Assembly: GCF_011009555.1 (NCBI RefSeq)
Contig: NZ_QXHD01000004.1
Location: 3,903,859-3,967,858, forward strand
Reading direction: 5' to 3'
DNA: 64,000 bases
Source: Adonisia turfae CCMR0081
GTDB lineage: Bacteria; Cyanobacteriota; Cyanobacteriia; Phormidesmidales; Phormidesmidaceae
In this document: piece by piece, positions 9,072 through 18,612 of the stretch
How positions within the stretch are numbered: position 1 is the first letter of the stretch
Layout of the letters: every line of letters begins with the position of its first letter
Notes under the pieces: model-generated
What the model saw: the letters and a program-made list of their open reading frames with translations, nothing else
What the model was told of the DNA's origin: nothing
The model's database searches: none
Program-made: the position numbers and the translations under genes

Positions 9072-12000
9072 ATGTCACATGAAGCAGATCGTGAGGTCTG
9101 GCTCAACTTCTTAGATGAAGTTGATGAATATCTCAACACCATTGAATCAGGATTAATCGGGCTTGCAGAAACCGGGGTGGATCCACAGCAAATGGACGCA
9201 GCGCTACGGGCAGCCCACACCATTAAAGGCATCGGCTCGATGATCGAATGCCCAGCAATGACCCATTTGGCCCATCGATTCGAAGATTCTTTGAAGATTA
9301 TCAAAGTTCGTCGAAGCGCCATCCAAGTTGATGCTGCCTTGGAGATGCTGCTATTAAGGGGTCTGGACGGTATGCGCCAGATCAGTTCCCTGCATCGACA
9401 GGCCCTGCCCATTACCGATTCATGGCTCAAGGAGAATGTCTATCCCAGCTTTGAGAAGCTACACGATCGCTTAGGCGAAGTACAACCTAGTGATGAGCTG
9501 GCATTGCTCGCTGATGAGTCCGACGACAATACAGCCGTTGTCATGTTCGGAACTGAAGTAGAGGAGCTGTTGGAACGGCTAACATCGGTCTTGGACACAC
9601 CAGGTTCTCCCTGTCTGCGGGAAGAACTAGAAATGATGGTGGAGGAATTGCACGACCTAGGAAAAATGCTAGAGCTAGATAGGTTTTGTCAGCTCTGTGA
9701 GTCGATCCATCAACACCTAGTGACGGCTGTTCCAGAACAAATAGAGCCCATTGCCCATAAATCTCTAGAACTTTGGCAGCGTTCTCAGGCACTGATCATG
9801 GTTGGCCAATTTGCGAAGCTACCCACTCAGTTAGAGATGCCTTCGGTCACCACAACTAATGAGTTTGACAACATTATCTTTGAGGCAGCTGATGCCATCC
9901 CAGATTGGGTAACAGACGTCCCTGAGATAGAAATTTCTGACCTTAAAACATTGGACACAAGCGCGGAAGCTGTTAGCTCTCCCGATATCGTGAGTGATGC
10001 TGAAGTCTTTGAGGAGAACCTCAATCAAATTGAGGTCACTATCCCAGAGGAGATCATCGTCGAGCCGGTATCGTCCGTAGACTACTCCATAACATCTTTA
10101 GAGAATGCAGAGTCTTTAGAGAATGCAACCCAGGTTTTTCCTGATAGTCCTAACCAGGACTTAGATGAGATTCAGGAAACGCAGCACGCAGCAGTAGAGG
10201 CCAATACGGACGTTTCCCCCAGCACCATTGATAGTGTCGATGGTACTCCCGATGACGCTGTAAATTCTGACAGTGCCATTGATTGGGCCAGCATTGAGGC
10301 AGCCATCGAGAATTTTGACCCAGCCGAGTTTCAATTTGATGATCCCTTAACTACCAACGAACCCACGGCAGCCCCTGAGAATCTAAAGACAGTTTTAGAA
10401 CCCGAGGTTGAGTTTTCGTCCTTCTCTGCACCTGTTCAACCAGAGCCTGCTACTACCGCTGAAAAGGAAGTTTTTGAACCTCAAGTTGAGTTTTCGTCCT
10501 TCTTCCAACCTGCAGCACAAGCAGAGGAGCACGAAGAATTTGTAGAGATTTTTGTTGAGCCAGTAGAGTCTCCTGCTAAAAACACGCCAGAGGTTCAAGA
10601 AAATACCGTTCGAGTCCCGATTAAGCTGCTCACACAGCTAAACGACTTGTTTGGAGAATTGATCATCCAGCGTAACACCATGAACTCGCGCCTGGATCAA
10701 ATGGAAGACTTAATGAATTTGTTCTCCCAACGAATGGTCAATTTAGAGGGAACAAATACAGAACTGCAGATGTTTTGTAATCAGCTCTCAGTGGATACAT
10801 CTGTACCCCATATGAAGGCTAACAAGAATGAGGGTAAAGCTCAAGGGACAAAGCAGGGTAAACCCCAAATAGAAATTACAGGTGCGATCGCAACCACTGA
10901 ACAAGCCTTTGACAGTCTAGAGCTTGATCGATACAGCGATCTACACCTTTTATCTCAGGATCAGCGCGAGACCCTGGTCCAATTACGGGAGGTGACCAGC
11001 GATGTCAAGCTTAACATGCGGGAAATCAAGCAGGCATCCAGCAACTTGAACCGCACCGCTAAATCATTACAAATCAACGTTACACGGGCCAGGATGCGCC
11101 CTCTCTCCGACATCGTTGAGCGCTTCCCCAGAACTGTACGAGAGCTATCTCTACAGTACGGAAAAGCAGTCGAGCTGAAGATCACCGGCGGAGCCACCCT
11201 GATTGATCGCTTTGTCGCAGTACACCTGCGCGATCCCCTCATGCACTTGCTACGCAATGCATTTGACCATGGCATCGAAGACGCCGAGACCCGGCAAATG
11301 CAAGGAAAACCACCCCAAGGAACCATTGAAATTCGAGCCGCTCACCGAGGTAACCAAACACTGATCTCCATCAGTGATGATGGTGCAGGCATTAACCTCA
11401 CTAAAATTCGCAGTCGTGCCTATCAAATGGGCCTCACGGATGAAATACTTGATAGCATGAGCCAAGGCGACCTGCTGGGTATGATTTTTGAGCCTGGATT
11501 TAGTACAGCGGCCCAGGTCACCAACCTCTCAGGCCGAGGCATTGGCATGGATGTGGTACGCACTAACCTCGAAGAGATTCGAAGTGAGGTCAAAGTTGAT
11601 ACTCAACCTGGTCTTGGCACCACATTTACCATTAGCGTCCCCTTCACCCTATCAATCCTAAGGGTTCTACTGGTGGAAAGTGGCGGCATGCGACTGGCAT
11701 TTCCCACCGACGGTATTGAGGAAATGATTCGCCTCAATACCGTGCAGGTCTTCGATTCTCCAGAGCAAAAGGTGATTAACTGGGAAGGGTTGACTGTGCC
11801 TCTAATTCAGCTAGACCAATGGTTAGATTTTCGCTGCCCATTACGGCCCACAACAACTGAAAGCACACCCATTATTAATGAGCCATCCATCCTAATCATT
11901 AATCGAGGAGAACGCCTCAGCGGTATTTATATTGACCGTTTCTGGGGAGAGCGAGAAGTCGTTATTCGCCAGGTTGAAAACGTTATTAGCTTGCCACCAG

Positions 12001-12578
12001 GCTTTAATGGTTGCACCATTTTGGAAGACGGTAATGTGGTGCCCTTGGCGGATGCAGCCAAGCTGCTGGAATGGATTGATAATGATAATGATGATACCAT
12101 CTCCCCAAGAGGCTCCCAACCCTGGCAACAACTTTTACAATCCAGCGAAGAACCTGAGCCACCACGTCCCTTGGCCTTGCCCCAAGCGCAACAAACCAGC
12201 GTTCTGGTTGTTGATGACTCCATCAATATGCGTCAACTATTGAGAACAACTTTAGAGCAAGCGGGCTATAGCGTAGAGCAAGGCAAAGATGGTCAAGATG
12301 CCGTAGACCAATTGCTTGGCGGACTTGCTGTGGATGCCATTGTCTGTGACATTGAAATGCCACGACTAGATGGATATGGTGTATTGGCAGAGATTAAATC
12401 CGATTCTAAGCTGAAGGACCTACCCATCATCATGCTCACTTCGCGTGGCAGTGAAAAACACCGTCAACTAGCCATGCGTCTGGGCGCAACCGCCTATATC
12501 ACCAAGCCCTATCAGGATCATGAGCTTCTGCAAATGATTGAGCAGGTACTTGAACAACAACCCCTTAGCGCAGTGTAA
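9072..12578 (+). CDS. Hybrid CheA histidine kinase with C-terminal receiver (PixL/PilL position)
   Basis: A 1168-residue kinase. HPt domain about 1-115 with phospho-acceptor H49 (AAHTIKGIGSM); a degenerate second HPt-like helical region about 155-250 without the motif; a long acidic linker about 260-510 with internal repeats (EPEVEFSSFSAP / EPQVEFSSFFQP); dimerisation helices; ATPase core with N-box near 725 (LRNAFDHGIED), G1 near 767 (DDGAGIN), G2 (GRGIGMDVV); a CheW-like regulatory domain; and a receiver domain about 1050-1168 with Asp near 1093 (CDIEMPRLDGYG) and a KPY lysine. Autophosphorylation and relay to the two upstream receivers is the expected role. The next CheW gene starts 8 bp after its stop. 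Confidence 0.95.
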   Translation: MSHEADREVWLNFLDEVDEYLNTIESGLIGLAETGVDPQQMDAALRAAHTIKGIGSMIECPAMTHLAHRFEDSLKIIKVRRSAIQVDAALEMLLLRGLDGMRQISSLHRQALPITDSWLKENVYPSFEKLHDRLGEVQPSDELALLADESDDNTAVVMFGTEVEELLERLTSVLDTPGSPCLREELEMMVEELHDLGKMLELDRFCQLCESIHQHLVTAVPEQIEPIAHKSLELWQRSQALIMVGQFAKLPTQLEMPSVTTTNEFDNIIFEAADAIPDWVTDVPEIEISDLKTLDTSAEAVSSPDIVSDAEVFEENLNQIEVTIPEEIIVEPVSSVDYSITSLENAESLENATQVFPDSPNQDLDEIQETQHAAVEANTDVSPSTIDSVDGTPDDAVNSDSAIDWASIEAAIENFDPAEFQFDDPLTTNEPTAAPENLKTVLEPEVEFSSFSAPVQPEPATTAEKEVFEPQVEFSSFFQPAAQAEEHEEFVEIFVEPVESPAKNTPEVQENTVRVPIKLLTQLNDLFGELIIQRNTMNSRLDQMEDLMNLFSQRMVNLEGTNTELQMFCNQLSVDTSVPHMKANKNEGKAQGTKQGKPQIEITGAIATTEQAFDSLELDRYSDLHLLSQDQRETLVQLREVTSDVKLNMREIKQASSNLNRTAKSLQINVTRARMRPLSDIVERFPRTVRELSLQYGKAVELKITGGATLIDRFVAVHLRDPLMHLLRNAFDHGIEDAETRQMQGKPPQGTIEIRAAHRGNQTLISISDDGAGINLTKIRSRAYQMGLTDEILDSMSQGDLLGMIFEPGFSTAAQVTNLSGRGIGMDVVRTNLEEIRSEVKVDTQPGLGTTFTISVPFTLSILRVLLVESGGMRLAFPTDGIEEMIRLNTVQVFDSPEQKVINWEGLTVPLIQLDQWLDFRCPLRPTTTESTPIINEPSILIINRGERLSGIYIDRFWGEREVVIRQVENVISLPPGFNGCTILEDGNVVPLADAAKLLEWIDNDNDDTISPRGSQPWQQLLQSSEEPEPPRPLALPQAQQTSVLVVDDSINMRQLLRTTLEQAGYSVEQGKDGQDAVDQLLGGLAVDAIVCDIEMPRLDGYGVLAEIKSDSKLKDLPIIMLTSRGSEKHRQLAMRLGATAYITKPYQDHELLQMIEQVLEQQPLSAV

Positions 12579-12586
12579 TCAATCCC

Positions 12587-13156
12587 ATGCCTATTCCCTC
12601 TCCCCTCAAATCTCGACGTCTGAGATCCCATAAAGGCGAAACAACTCAACAGGTTATTGTTTTCCAAATTCAATGCGAATGGTTTGCCCTACCCATTTTC
12701 ACCGTCAAGAAAGTTATACCTAAAAGCGATACCCAAGGGAATTACCCTAATTCAGGCGCAGGGTTAACTGTCTACGAAGGCAAAGAACTACTCATTCTAG
12801 ACATTGCTCAGCAGATTTTTGGCCATCGACCAAACTCAACCAGTTTTCCAGCAGCAGATTCAACCACAGAACCACCAGAAGCCACAGAACCATCACAACA
12901 AAAACCTGAAGAGGGTTATCTGCTGATTATCCGTAACCGCCATGGAGACATTATCGGATTACCCGTCACATCTTCTCCGACCGTACGTCGGTTTGCTGAG
13001 TCAGAAATTGTCCCCCTACCTGCCAACTACGCAGTTAAAGTCAATATGCAGTGCATTAGTGGGCTGATTATCCAAGCCGACAACCAGCCAATTCTGTTTC
13101 TTTTAAATCCAGATCAGCTGCTACATACTCAACCTTTGCTGCCACCAACCACTTAA
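12587..13156 (+). CDS. CheW-like protein, last gene of the taxis operon
   Basis: A 189-residue protein with a CheW fold (VIVFQIQCEWFALPIFTVKK, then GLTVYEGKELLILDI, LLIIRNRHGDIIGLPVTSSP). It begins 8 bp after the CheA stop, so it is certainly cotranscribed. A low-complexity insert about residues 85-108 (rich in T, E, P, Q) interrupts the domain. Either it is an alternative coupling protein for CheA or it regulates array assembly. The operon then ends at the hairpin at 13245-13284. Confidence 0.88.
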   Translation: MPIPSPLKSRRLRSHKGETTQQVIVFQIQCEWFALPIFTVKKVIPKSDTQGNYPNSGAGLTVYEGKELLILDIAQQIFGHRPNSTSFPAADSTTEPPEATEPSQQKPEEGYLLIIRNRHGDIIGLPVTSSPTVRRFAESEIVPLPANYAVKVNMQCISGLIIQADNQPILFLLNPDQLLHTQPLLPPTT

Positions 13157-13244
13157 ATGGTGACCCCAAACGTCTGTACATCCAATAGTGGAACCTAATT
13201 AATTTTGGTTCTTAAGTAGCGCGGGAAATTTCGGTGACAAAAAA

Positions 13245-13284
13245 AGCCAGCATCCAGGAGGCAGGAAAGCGCTGGATGCTGGCT
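13245..13284. terminator. 13-bp perfect hairpin closing the taxis operon
   Basis: AGCCAGCATCCAG pairs with CTGGATGCTGGCT around a 14-nt loop. An A7 run precedes it, so the T-run is on the minus strand, and none follows on the plus strand. It lies 88 bp after the last taxis gene. The remaining 417 bp up to 13701 show nothing recognisable. Confidence 0.6.
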
Positions 13285-13701
13285 CCTAACTCCCTACCTA
13301 TCCAGGGTGTCCCAGATTAAACGGATACCCCTAGAAAGTTCCAATTATAGTCAAAATCCATAGCTCTCAATCAGCAGAGCCCAAATTCTTGAGTTTTTAA
13401 TTAAATCAAGTGCTTTAATGGGCCTGTGTGACCCATAGCACGAGATACTTAAGAAGTCAGATACTGATGAAAATATGTATCATAGACTAAAAGTAATACT
13501 CTGGCCTGGAAAACTCTTAATCAATCATTACAATACGAGCTTTTTAACATGCAAATTGAGGCTGACTAAGTCATAAAGATGCAAATATTTTTGTGTCTTT
13601 ATATCTCAAATTTCCGAATACAAGTTAAGTCTAGATGTTTTTACTGTTTCAGAAGACATCTACTTCAATCTACTCTAATTATCCTACTATCAAGGTGATT
13701 T

Positions 13702-14139
13702 ATGATTTCCTCAACACCAAAAGCATTATTAAAGCTTGGTTCTAGTCACCAAAAAGTAATCAAATTACAACAGCTTCTCAGTCAAAAAGTAGGACCAATT
13801 TCTATCACAGGCATTTTTGACTATGAAACCGAGATTGCTGTCAAAACCTTTCAATCTCGCATGTTTCTAAAACCGGATGGAATTGTTGGATTTCTCACCT
13901 GGCAAGCTCTCTACACAAATGCCCCAGTCAATATGCCAACGTTGCGACAGGGGTGCCATGGCAGTGCAGTTGAATCGGTGCAAGAATTGCTCTCAATTGA
14001 TTTATACTACACTGGCGTTATTCATGGTCAATTTGACCATGAAATGTATCAAGCGGTCAAGCGCTTTCAAGCGGATCAAGGTTTACCCACCACTGGAGTT
14101 GTTGATGCCCTAACCTGGCGGTTGCTCAGCGAGATTTAG
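13702..14139 (+). CDS. Protein with two peptidoglycan-binding (PGB1) domains
   Basis: A 145-residue protein consisting of two PG_binding_1 repeats: about residues 8-70 (LKLGSSHQKVIKLQQLL, GIFDYETEIAVKTFQ, DGIVGFLTWQAL) and 78-145 (LRQGCHGSAVESVQELL, GQFDHEMYQAVKRFQ, TGVVDALTWRLL). These three-helix modules bind cell-wall peptides. There is no catalytic domain and no signal peptide, so export would need another route or the annotated start misses one; ATG 13702 has a good AAGGTGA site 4 bp upstream. The gene is monocistronic and ends in a hairpin that overlaps its own stop codon. Confidence 0.88.
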   Translation: MISSTPKALLKLGSSHQKVIKLQQLLSQKVGPISITGIFDYETEIAVKTFQSRMFLKPDGIVGFLTWQALYTNAPVNMPTLRQGCHGSAVESVQELLSIDLYYTGVIHGQFDHEMYQAVKRFQADQGLPTTGVVDALTWRLLSEI

Positions 14140-14155
14140 ACTCTCGCTGAGCAAC
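14121..14155. terminator. Bidirectional hairpin overlapping the PG-binding gene's last codons
   Basis: GTTGCTCAGCGAG and CTCGCTGAGCAAC form a perfect 13-bp stem with a 9-nt loop. The left arm encodes the last residues of the PG-binding protein (RLLSEI), the stop codon lies in the loop, and the right arm fills the 19-bp gap to the convergent chrA stop. Confidence 0.6.
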
Positions 14156-14158
14156 AAA

Positions 14159-15445
14159 CTACGGATAAAGCAGTATGCCGATGGCACCTGCAATGGGAAT
14201 GATCAGGGCTACCTCAATTTTCCACTTGAGTAGCGCAGCCATGGATCCCCCAAAGATAACGGCTGTAACCAAGTAAGCGACCATGGGTTGACCAAGCTCT
14301 AACATAGGCTGGGCAAATGATATACCAGCTACAAAAATCAGTCCAACTACCGCAGGGCGAATTCCTTTGAGGGCTGCCTGGATAGCCAATGACTGTTTAA
14401 TACGCTGAAGTAAGTGCGAGCAGGTTAACATCAACATCGCTGGTGGGAAAAAGATACCAACTGTTGCCACCAGGGAGCCCAAAATACCTTTGACTGAATA
14501 GCCAATGGCAGCGGCACTAATCAAAATTGGTCCCGGTGTCAGCTGCCCCAGTGCGATCGCATTTGTAAATTCTGGTTGAGTAATCCAGCCATAGGTGTTG
14601 ACCACCAACTCCTGGATCATAGGAATAAACACATAGCCACTGCCAAACAACAGCAGACTCATGCCAGAAAAGGTGATAAATAAGCGAGCCAGACTATCAT
14701 CACTGATAAATGGCAACGGCACGATATATAGCACCAAAAAGAAGCTCAGAAATACAAATGAGGCAATAATATCGCCTTTAGAAACCTTGGACTCAGCCAC
14801 TGGTGCTGGGTTTTCATCCAGGGCTGCCTGTCGCTTCACCTCATTGAAATACCAGAAGTAACCGACAATACCAGAGATGGCCACAATCAATAATGTTGTA
14901 TAGAAGCCACCCACAAACTTCAAAAACAGGGCAGATATAACCGCAATTAAAATCGCTCGCCAGTTGCGAATCGACTTTATTGTTTTCTTACCCATACGCC
15001 AGGCCGCAGCCAAGATAATGGCCACCATAGCTGGGATAAAAGCCATAAAAGCCTTCTCTACCGCTGGGATAGACTCGAATCGCTTAGCGTAGATAGAAAA
15101 GATAACCAGTATCAGGTAGGAGGGCAACAGCGAACTAACGCTGGTAACCAGGGCACCTAAATTCCCACGAATTCGATAGCCCACATAGGCAATCACATTG
15201 GCGGCCATTGGCCCAGGTAAAACGGCTGCAAGGGAAATACCATCCAGCATATCTTCATGGGTCATCAGCTTACGTCGCTGTACCACAAAGCTTTCTACCA
15301 CAGAGATCAAAGACATAAATCCGCCAAAGGCGGTGCTGCCGATCTTGAGAAATGTCCAAAACAGGTAGCTAAAGCTAACAGCTTCCCGTTCATTTGCAGA
15401 TGCACTCGGCCCCTCGGGCTGAGTGGCCATAGTGTTCTTAGTCAT
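14159..15445 (-). CDS. chrA: ChrA-type chromate transporter (two-domain CHR family)
   Basis: A 428-residue polytopic membrane protein with two homologous CHR halves. The first carries FLKIGSTAFGGFMSLI and AAVLPGPMAANVIAYVGY; the second carries FGSGYVFIPMIQELVV and LGQLTPGPILISAAAIGY. These paired FGG and PGP motifs define the family, which exports chromate in studied bacteria; cyanobacterial members may handle sulfate-like anions. Position next to a sulfotransferase and not far from ATP sulfurylase fits oxyanion metabolism but is only suggestive. The N-terminal 20 residues are hydrophilic; a second ATG at codon 6 is possible. Confidence 0.9.
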   Translation of the reverse strand: MTKNTMATQPEGPSASANEREAVSFSYLFWTFLKIGSTAFGGFMSLISVVESFVVQRRKLMTHEDMLDGISLAAVLPGPMAANVIAYVGYRIRGNLGALVTSVSSLLPSYLILVIFSIYAKRFESIPAVEKAFMAFIPAMVAIILAAAWRMGKKTIKSIRNWRAILIAVISALFLKFVGGFYTTLLIVAISGIVGYFWYFNEVKRQAALDENPAPVAESKVSKGDIIASFVFLSFFLVLYIVPLPFISDDSLARLFITFSGMSLLLFGSGYVFIPMIQELVVNTYGWITQPEFTNAIALGQLTPGPILISAAAIGYSVKGILGSLVATVGIFFPPAMLMLTCSHLLQRIKQSLAIQAALKGIRPAVVGLIFVAGISFAQPMLELGQPMVAYLVTAVIFGGSMAALLKWKIEVALIIPIAGAIGILLYP

Positions 15446-15536
15446 GGGTAGTGCAGATAAGATGTGCTATTTACTAACTCAACATGATGGATCGGGATGA
15501 TCCCAACCCACCATTGTTGTTACACTCGGAAAATCA

Positions 15537-16553
15537 TTACGAGACAGTGGTCAGCGGACGACGATCCTTAATTGCTTGAAGCAATGCCGCCTGACGCTCA
15601 CGGCGACCCAGATCTTCTGCATCCATAGTCTCTTTTCTCTCAGCCTTCAGACGCTGATTCTCAGCATCAAACTGAGCAATCTCCTCAGCACTGAAGGTAG
15701 CCACATCGTTTGGGGATGTTTGAGTACGCTCATAGCCCAGGGCATCTAGAACATCACCAGCCACCAATTCAAAGATTTTCACATCCTCTTCAGATGCCTG
15801 CGTTAAGAACTTTTTGGTATTCTGATTCATGATGGGCTTGGTCACATTGTTCCAGAGAGAGCTGGATGAAGCCGTATTTTTAGCTTCACTGGACTCATGA
15901 AAACTCATCATTGAAGGGCTATATTCCACCTCTAGAAACTTACACAGGGCCTTGAGACTTTCCTCAGGAGACCCGGTTAGAGACTCATAGCTGATGCTAA
16001 AGAACTGATTTTCATCAAACTTCTCACGCATCTTTAGGGCTGCACGCTGAGCTTTTGCCCAATCCTGTGCAATATGATAGAAGTGCTTTTGCCCAATAAC
16101 AGCCTTCTTAAAGGAGACCGCTACATCTCTACCATCCCTATATAGGTAAAGATACTTTGCCTTAGGAAGATACTCATTAATCTCGGGCACATAGTGAACA
16201 TTAGCCAAACTCTTGCAACACCAGGTTTCTGCCCCCCGGGTTTCTGCTAGAACATCGTAAACAGCAGAAAATACAGCAACTAGAGAATTTTGAGTGCAAC
16301 GGTTGGTGATGTCTTGCCGATCTAAAACAACACCTTCCCACGGGACCGGATTAAGTTCAATCAGCCGACAAACATCATCAACTAGCTGAGCAAATGTAGA
16401 TGCATCCGAGAGATCCTCATAAGCAGACATTAGAGGCATTAATCTCTGCAAAATATGTGGTGGATGAGGTGCCTCAATCATAGGTATCTGGTTCAACATT
16501 AATCGCATTAAGTTTGAACCAGAACGCTGAGTACCAATCATTAATATAGACAT
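15537..16553 (-). CDS. PAPS-dependent sulfotransferase family protein
   Basis: A 338-residue cytosolic enzyme with both PAPS-binding signatures: the 5'-phosphosulfate loop at the N-terminus (IGTQRSGSNLMRLML) and the 3'-phosphate motif YLYLYRDGRDVAVSF at about residues 133-147. It would transfer a sulfuryl group to a carbohydrate or small-molecule acceptor, which cannot be predicted. The C-terminal 50 residues are highly charged (AENQRLKAERKETMDAEDL) and probably helical. The chrA gene follows 92 bp downstream on the same strand. The upstream side carries a 13-bp tandem repeat and four consecutive hairpins. Confidence 0.9.
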   Translation of the reverse strand: MSILMIGTQRSGSNLMRLMLNQIPMIEAPHPPHILQRLMPLMSAYEDLSDASTFAQLVDDVCRLIELNPVPWEGVVLDRQDITNRCTQNSLVAVFSAVYDVLAETRGAETWCCKSLANVHYVPEINEYLPKAKYLYLYRDGRDVAVSFKKAVIGQKHFYHIAQDWAKAQRAALKMREKFDENQFFSISYESLTGSPEESLKALCKFLEVEYSPSMMSFHESSEAKNTASSSSLWNNVTKPIMNQNTKKFLTQASEEDVKIFELVAGDVLDALGYERTQTSPNDVATFSAEEIAQFDAENQRLKAERKETMDAEDLGRRERQAALLQAIKDRRPLTTVS

Positions 16554-16571
16554 AGCCCTGTTTTACTCCGC

Positions 16572-16597
16572 AAAAAACTGACTTAAAAAACTGACTT
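16572..16597. repeat. Perfect tandem repeat, 2 x 13 bp (AAAAAACTGACTT)
   Basis: Two exact copies abut each other 19 bp upstream of the sulfotransferase start codon, in its 5' untranslated region. Copy number changes here could alter its translation. Confidence 0.8.
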
Positions 16598-16638
16598 AAG
16601 AGAATATAGATCTTTGCAACAATCCAGCAGCTTAGCAG

Positions 16639-16775
16639 GCTGTACGCCATAGCGTACTACAGCTGAAGCCGGTTAGCAACCCATCAATGCGCTCATTGAG
16701 TGTCAACAACTGTTCGTTGTTAAAATAGCGTATGCACAACAACTTAATCGGCATGCAGAGACTCACTCTGCATGC
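16639..16775. other. Cluster of four stem-loops upstream of the sulfotransferase gene
   Basis: Four consecutive inverted repeats: GTACGC-cata-GCGTAC (16642-16657, extended with a bulge by GCTGT/ACAGC), TCAATG-cgct-CATTGA (16684-16699), AACAAC-tgttc-GTTGTT (16705-16721) and GCATGCAGAG-actca-CTCTGCATGC (16751-16775). No good coding frame covers them. This could be a structured leader of the minus-strand sulfotransferase mRNA or a small RNA; the strand is not decided. Confidence 0.45.
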
Positions 16776-18612
16776 AAAAACCATCTTGAAGAGCAGTCGA
16801 TCAAAACACCAAGACACCCTTGAGAGCCTTACTTATAGCAAGGTGACGCATTTATAAATGCAGCAAAATTGACAAAAACAACCTGCCATCCCAGAAAAAC
16901 CGTGATAACCGTGGGAGTATTGCCAGCACAGACAACAACTACTTAAGAAACTTGCTAAAAACAACTAGTCAACAGCAAAAGCAGCTTGTTCATACTCGAA
17001 ACAGAACACCAGCCGCCTTTGCAACACAAACGCTAACAAATCGAAATAGCCTACAAGCATAGGCTAATTGTCAAAATTAAAACCACTTTCTAGACGGCTA
17101 TCAGATAGTATAGAAACCCTTAGCCAAGCACTAGAAAAAGGTGTGAAAAGGTCAACAATCTCTCAAAAACACCTAAGTAAGATTTCAATGAGAAAGATTA
17201 ACAACCATATGGTTTTTCAATATGCTCAACACATTTTTGTATATTTACACTCCCAACGTTTCACACCACAAAAAGCAGCATACTCCTCCAGAAGGAAGAA
17301 CCTGTACTTAAGCCCATAATAGTCTCAAAACTTATTCCATCAGCCATTTGGCCTAAAGAACATGAAGCTTTTATAGGACTTTAGACTATCTTAAAAATAA
17401 ACGTTGTCAGTAATAATACCAGCTTTATTTGATTTTTGTTAACTTTGATTTTTTTTCGAAGTTGGTTGCCCTATTCATCTGGGTAGAAAGAACATAGTCC
17501 AGGAATACCAAGGATTTCTCCCTGCTGACAATCTGCTCTTATCAGAGTTGCCCCATGACTCGACATTTCTAGAAAACATTGTTTGTTTATCAAGCTCCTG
17601 TAGCATCAATACGTTCAGGATTCATGTTGTATTCGATACAAACTATCAAAGCATTTTTACTGATGAGTCAACGCTACTTTTTATACTCTGGAAGAAATAC
17701 AGAAAACGACATCAACAATTAATTCTGATCGAATAAAAACATTCATTCCATGGAACTGTTGGCAGTTTTTTAATGATTGAGTTAAACAAGTATTATTGTT
17801 TAGGCTACGTTAGAGTTTGTGCAGGGACCATAGTTAGAAAATATGGAAAGGGCTTTGACAGCCATGATGCTTGGCAACGATAGCACCCACATAGGAGTGA
17901 AGTGGTCACTAAATGCCGCATAGAGCTATTAAAAATTGCGCTGTATAGACTGTAGTGAATGATGTTCTAGTTGCGATCGCTTACCCAAAAAGTAAGTAGC
18001 TGCCAGGCATCTACTGTTTGATAAAAGGGCATCTCACTTGAGCTTTTTTTAAGCTCTAAAGGCCGATACTGGCTTCAAGCGAGTAAAGGTCAATGACATC
18101 TATGATTAAACGATGTGTATAACTAAAGACAGCAATTTATATGGCTAGAAGATAATCTACAGCCAGAAGGAAATAATTATGTTGAATATATAGATCTAGA
18201 CAAAAGGAAGTATGAAAAGGCATAGACAAAGGCATAAAGTATTTGTAAATGTAGGCTTGTTTACTATCATTTCATGACGTTTAAAGCTAACCATTCTCAG
18301 GGGTTGGTGTCGTAGGGGTGTGCTTCTATTCAGATAATTTTGGCTAACTGATGTGAGGGTTGTCTCTTGCACATGTAGTTTGCTGAGAATGTTTTTAGCT
18401 AGTTGTTTTGTTTTGCTCAAACAAAGACTAGCCAATGTTCACAGTATGCTTTGTGGCCATCCCCCATCGATTTCTCACTGGAATAAACTGCAAAAAACTG
18501 CTTAATTGGAGAAGAGAAGAACAATCACAGGCGTATGTCCGAGGCTTGTTTTTTCGATTTTTATTGTTGAATGTATTCTGGGTTAAGAATAAAGACGCAA
18601 AGGAGATGAACT
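16776..18612. other. 1.8-kb intergenic region upstream of sat
   Basis: AT-rich with short frames only (17068-17319 and 17548-17736 on plus, 18196-18435 on minus), none with a recognisable motif or good ribosome binding site. It holds a weak hairpin GAGCTT-ttttt-AAGCTC (18040-18056) and one HIP1 octamer near 17975. It must contain the promoter of sat at its right end. Confidence 0.45.

Noticed and set aside
10961..11326. 121-codon antisense frame inside the CheA ATPase region
   Set aside because: It lies opposite strongly conserved kinase motifs, so it is a shadow.
16632..18435. Several frames of 60-83 codons between the sulfotransferase and sat
   Set aside because: None has a ribosome binding site or motif, and the first one is explained by the hairpin cluster.
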